Positions 31,337-33,937 of a stretch of DNA of 33,937 nucleotides are shown piece by piece. The DNA comes from Anaerolineales bacterium UBA7227 (GTDB lineage Bacteria > Chloroflexota > Anaerolineae > Anaerolineales > Villigracilaceae). The position numbers were made by a program, and so were the translations under genes. The notes beneath the pieces were generated by a model. It saw only the letters and a program-made list of their open reading frames with translations. It had not been told where the DNA came from and did no database searches. The stretch lies in assembly GCA_002473085.1 (NCBI GenBank), contig DKTP01000125.1, positions 1 through 33,937 of the forward strand. The letters are read 5' to 3'. Each line of letters opens with the position of its first letter. Within the stretch, counting starts at the first letter, position 1.

Positions 31337-32320
31337 GTGAACATCCGCCCTCTCGACCTGCTCGACCTCCCCATCCTGTCGCGCTATCGCAACGAGGCCC
31401 TCCTCCTCGATTCCACGCGGGCGTTGACGCGCGGCAACCCGCTCAGCGCGGCGGGCTTCCTCTCGCATTTCAATCCCGCCCGACACATCTACACCGCCAT
31501 CGCAAAAGAGGATGGGGACTCCCTGCTCGGATGCGTGATCCACGCCCCCGACGAAACCTTCGCCCGACTCCTCTACCTCGCCCCGTCCCCGCTTCTGACT
31601 CACCCCGGGCTGGCCGCGCTCATCGAGAATCTCTCCGCCCAGGCCGGGACGTGGGGCGCGTTCCAGGTCGTCGCCGAGGTGGACGAGACCAGCGAGGCCT
31701 TCCCCGCGCTGCGAAATTCGGGATTCGCCGTCTACGCGTGGCAGCGGGTGTGGGACCTTTCCTCCATCGCGGAGGCCGCAGCCGGGTCGGGTTGGACGCG
31801 TACCCGCGAGGCAGACCTGCCCGCCATCCAAAGTCTGTATCACCAGATCGTCCCGCCTCTTTTGCAGGCGGTCGAATCCATGCCGCGCCGCGCCGAGGGA
31901 TTCGTCTGCGGCGAAGGGACGCGGCATCACGTCCAGGTCTCGCACGGAGCGGCGGGCGTCATGCTGATCCCGCTCATCCATCCCGATTCCGAACGCGCCG
32001 GAGAGCGCCTCGCGTCCCTGCTCGGATCATTGCCCGCCCGCGGGACGCGTCCCGTGTATTTGCGCGTGCGCTCGTACCAGGCCTGGCTCGAACCCGCGCT
32101 GGCAGACCTGGGCGCGCGGGCGGGAGAGCGCCAGGCCGTGATGGTGAAACATTTGACGCGCCGCATCAAGGACGAGGAGACGGTGAAAGCCGTCCGCCCC
32201 GCGGGCGCGAGCGTGCAGCCCTCGCGGATGAGCCGCGCCGAGACCGGGGAAGTCAGCGGGGTTTCGCAAAAACCAGCAGCGAATATCCCCCCAGAATCCT
32301 CGCCGCGAGGCGCGGGCTGA
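31337..32320 (+). CDS. GNAT-like acyltransferase, degenerate
   Basis: A 327-residue protein starting at GTG, 2 bases after pdxT. The N-terminus (NIRPLDLLDLPILSRYRNEA) and the second half (TRTREADLPAIQSLYHQIVP) look like the first strands of GNAT domains, so it may be a double GNAT, but no Q/RxxGxG acetyl-CoA loop is visible. The last ~40 residues are Pro/Ser/Arg-rich and of low complexity (VSGVSQKPAANIPPESSPRG), and their DNA overlaps the 3' end of the convergent methyltransferase gene by 68 bases. A true end near residue 290 followed by read-through extension is possible. Function unknown. Confidence 0.7.
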   Translation: MNIRPLDLLDLPILSRYRNEALLLDSTRALTRGNPLSAAGFLSHFNPARHIYTAIAKEDGDSLLGCVIHAPDETFARLLYLAPSPLLTHPGLAALIENLSAQAGTWGAFQVVAEVDETSEAFPALRNSGFAVYAWQRVWDLSSIAEAAAGSGWTRTREADLPAIQSLYHQIVPPLLQAVESMPRRAEGFVCGEGTRHHVQVSHGAAGVMLIPLIHPDSERAGERLASLLGSLPARGTRPVYLRVRSYQAWLEPALADLGARAGERQAVMVKHLTRRIKDEETVKAVRPAGASVQPSRMSRAETGEVSGVSQKPAANIPPESSPRGAG

Positions 32321-32945
32321 ACTTTCCGAGAACGCGGCGCGGCAGGTTGGCGAGGACGGTCCGCAGCCGCTTTTGATTCTTCTCCAACTCCAAACCGCCC
32401 GCGGTGAAAAACGAGTCGAGCGTTTCGTAGCCCGTGTCTTTCAAAACCGCCAGCGCGATCTCCGCGGTGAACATATGCAAATGCCCGACGCCGTAACGCG
32501 TCTTCATCAGGCGCGCCGGGCGCAGCAAACTCAGCGCCGACAGATCGAGGGGGATGTGAAAAATAAACCGGTTCGCGCGGCCGCGCAGTCTCTCCAAAAA
32601 CGAAAGATAATCCGGCACATGCTCGAACACGTCAATGCACAGGAGCAAATCGAAGCGCTCCTCCGTCTCCAGCAGGTCGCCCAGCCTGAACTGCAACCGC
32701 TCCTTCGTCTTCGCCGAACAAATTTCATAGGCCTGCGGCGAAACTTCGTAGCCGAAAAAATTCGCCGCGGGCAATTCCGCGTGCAGGCGGTTCAAGATTT
32801 CGCCCGCGCCGCATCCGACCTCGCAAACCGTGACGGGATTCAGATTCTGCCTGCGGATCATCTTCAAAATCTGCGCGGCCTTCCACGGCGAATCCGCCGC
32901 GTGCCAGCGCGGGTTTTTTTCGAGATATTCGCCCGATTGATACAT
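32253..32945 (-). CDS. Class I SAM-dependent methyltransferase
   Basis: A 230-residue enzyme with the Rossmann-type SAM-binding motif VCEVGCGAGEI near residues 40-50, the acidic second strand FFGYEVSPQA, and the motif DLLLCIDVFEHVPDYLSFLE, typical of UbiE/Methyltransf_23-type proteins. The start is taken as the ATG at 32945, because GGAG lies 6 bases upstream; the ATG at 32951 would sit directly on it. It lies 41 bases after a glycosyltransferase gene on the same strand, so a role in surface polysaccharide or lipid modification is likely. Substrate unknown. Confidence 0.88.
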   Translation of the reverse strand: MYQSGEYLEKNPRWHAADSPWKAAQILKMIRRQNLNPVTVCEVGCGAGEILNRLHAELPAANFFGYEVSPQAYEICSAKTKERLQFRLGDLLETEERFDLLLCIDVFEHVPDYLSFLERLRGRANRFIFHIPLDLSALSLLRPARLMKTRYGVGHLHMFTAEIALAVLKDTGYETLDSFFTAGGLELEKNQKRLRTVLANLPRRVLGKFSPRLAARILGGYSLLVFAKPR

Positions 32946-32960
32946 GTTCATCTCCAGGTA

Positions 32961-32982
32961 AGACGAGATAACATCTCGCTCT
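32961..32982. repeat. Palindromic repeat, second copy of the AGAGCGAGAT family
   Basis: CGAGAT-AAC-ATCTCG is a 6-bp inverted repeat. Read on the minus strand, AGAGCGAGATGTTATCTCGTC followed by TTACC matches the element at 25560-25584 at nearly every position apart from the centre and one inserted base. Confidence 0.65.
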
Positions 32983-32986
32983 ACGA

Positions 32987-33937
32987 TTAACTCTTCAACG
33001 CCCGCACAAACGACTCGACCATCTTCTCGATATTGATCTCCTCGACGACGATTCGGCGGGACTCTTCTCCCATCCTGCGGAGTCGACTCGCGTCCGACAA
33101 CGCCTCGCGCGTGACCCGGACCAGCGCGCCGTAATCCTCAGGCGGGACCTGCCACCCGTTCCCCGCGCGGACGAGGTCGTCCTGGGTCCCGTCGCCCTTC
33201 GCCACGACGACGGGCAGTCCGTGCGCCATCGCCTCCTGCACGGCCAGTCCGCCCGTGCCGGGCAGGACGAAGAGATCGGCCGCGGCGAAATACGGGGTCA
33301 GCGACGCGCCGCGCTTCGCGCCGACAAACTCAGCGGCGGGATAGACCTCGCGCGCCAGCGCCTCCAGCCTCGCGCGCTCGGGACCGTCGCCAACGACGAT
33401 GAGCCGCGGCTTCGTTTCCATTTCCGCGCAGGCGCGCAGCAGCCAGTCCACGCGCTTGCGGGCTTGCAACCGTCCCACAAAAATGATCGCGGGCGGAACA
33501 TTCGATGTTGAACGTTGAACGTTAAACGTTGGGCGCAGCGCGACAGCGTTATGCGCCACGAAAATCTTCTCGCGCGGAAAACCGAGCGCGGCATATTCGT
33601 CCGCGCCGCGTTGACTGTACGAGATCAACGCGTCGAACTGGCGGATGAAGAGCGGCCATACCCCCCTCCGTCTCCCCCCATTTTCGGCGGAAATGGGGGA
33701 AGCGTCCCCGCGAGAGGAGGAGGGCGCGCCCAGTCCCCAGCCGATCACTTTTCGTCCGCGCGCGTGCATCCACTTCACAGCGGACGGGGTCGCGAGGTAA
33801 CGCGGGTTCGCCTCCATGATGAGCGCGTCGGGATTCGTTTTCTCCAGCCAATCAATAAGCCCTCGCTGATAACAAAGATAGAAAGCCCCGTCAAATAGAT
33901 GTAAATTCCGCGCGGGCACGCAATACGCAATACGCAA
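32987..33937 (-). CDS. Glycosyltransferase family 4 (GT-B), incomplete at the N-terminus
   Basis: At least 316 residues, cut by the window edge. The C-terminal sugar-nucleotide domain is clear: AIIFVGRLQARKRVDWLLRA, LIVVGDGPERARLEALA, YFAAADLFVLPGTGGLAVQE and AMAHGLPVVVAKGDGTQDDL. The E-x7-E type loop is in the altered form GLAVQEAMAHG. The acceptor-side domain is recognisable (VIGWGLG, then DALISYSQRGADEYAALGFP and KIFVAHNAV). Three stretches look like repeat DNA captured in frame: LRIAYCV at the edge, a low-complexity insertion at about 33660-33730 and TFNVQRSTSNV. Likely a surface-polysaccharide enzyme with the neighbouring methyltransferase. Confidence 0.88.
   Translation of the reverse strand: MRIAYCVPARNLHLFDGAFYLCYQRGLIDWLEKTNPDALIMEANPRYLATPSAVKWMHARGRKVIGWGLGAPSSSRGDASPISAENGGRRRGVWPLFIRQFDALISYSQRGADEYAALGFPREKIFVAHNAVALRPTFNVQRSTSNVPPAIIFVGRLQARKRVDWLLRACAEMETKPRLIVVGDGPERARLEALAREVYPAAEFVGAKRGASLTPYFAAADLFVLPGTGGLAVQEAMAHGLPVVVAKGDGTQDDLVRAGNGWQVPPEDYGALVRVTREALSDASRLRRMGEESRRIVVEEINIEKMVESFVRALKS
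33507..33534. repeat. 7-bp tandem repeat inside the glycosyltransferase gene
   Basis: GTTGAAC, GTTGAAC, GTTAAAC, GTTGGGC in register. On the coding strand it gives FNVQRSTSNV; the 21-base triple unit keeps the reading frame. Confidence 0.85.
33675..33699. repeat. Inverted repeat inside the glycosyltransferase gene
   Basis: CCCCCATTT and AAATGGGGG (9 bp) with a 7-base loop, inside a C-rich stretch that encodes a Ser/Arg/Gly-rich insertion (DASPISAENGGRRRG) between conserved parts of the enzyme. Confidence 0.7.
33917..33937. repeat. 7-bp tandem repeat at the right edge
   Basis: CACGCAA, TACGCAA, TACGCAA, continuing to the last base of the window, within the open frame of the glycosyltransferase. 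Confidence 0.75.

Overview
The window reads as chromosomal DNA of a GC-rich bacterium, most likely phylum Chloroflexota, class Anaerolineae. This rests on recognised style, not on a marker gene: a triplicated DUF5671 membrane protein, a V4R-domain protein, secreted proteins with Thr-Pro-rich linkers, stomatin and SdpI genes in one operon, and intergenic regions full of short tandem repeats and palindromes. There is no rRNA, tRNA, CRISPR array, prophage or classical insertion sequence, and no gene-free stretch longer than about 300 bases.

Left part (1-11.4 kb, mostly + strand): the end of sdhA and complete sdhB; a chagasin-like lipoprotein; an ABC-2 transporter pair; a small membrane protein; a CcmC-like membrane protein; a tight XRE / TPR / GNAT / V4R operon; a monoacylglycerol-lipase-like hydrolase; a membrane-anchored DsbA-like protein; and, convergent to it, a Tat-exported L,D-transpeptidase.

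Middle (11.4-21.3 kb): a visibly AT-rich type II restriction-modification pair (11.5-13.4 kb) that looks acquired; a thiolase-fold protein with a DUF35 partner, both lacking the cysteines expected of their families; cysS; a GxxExxY gene boxed by inverted 9-bp repeats; a PIN/TRAM membrane protein; an NTF2-like protein; and the DUF5671 protein.

Right part (21.3-33.9 kb): two secreted proteins of unknown role; dnaN; then a seven-gene minus-strand operon running from a YtrA-type GntR regulator through stomatin, SdpI-like protein, ABC ATPase, ABC permease and DUF4177 to a YhfC-type intramembrane protease. I infer a cell-envelope stress or peptide-immunity function. Two parS-like sites (GTTTCACGTGAAAC) lie in this operon, 4-5 kb from dnaN, so the window is probably near the replication origin. 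Divergent from it are pdxS-pdxT (PLP synthase) and a GNAT-like gene, followed by a methyltransferase and an incomplete glycosyltransferase on the minus strand.

The clearest unexplained structure is a set of six tandem-repeat tracts of unrelated sequence that share a 7-bp period, plus 9-bp-period tracts around the GxxExxY gene. Some heptamer tracts lie in frame inside the glycosyltransferase gene. The most interesting gene-level candidates are the cysteine-less thiolase/DUF35 pair, the GxxExxY cassette and the GntR-stomatin-SdpI-ABC-YhfC operon.
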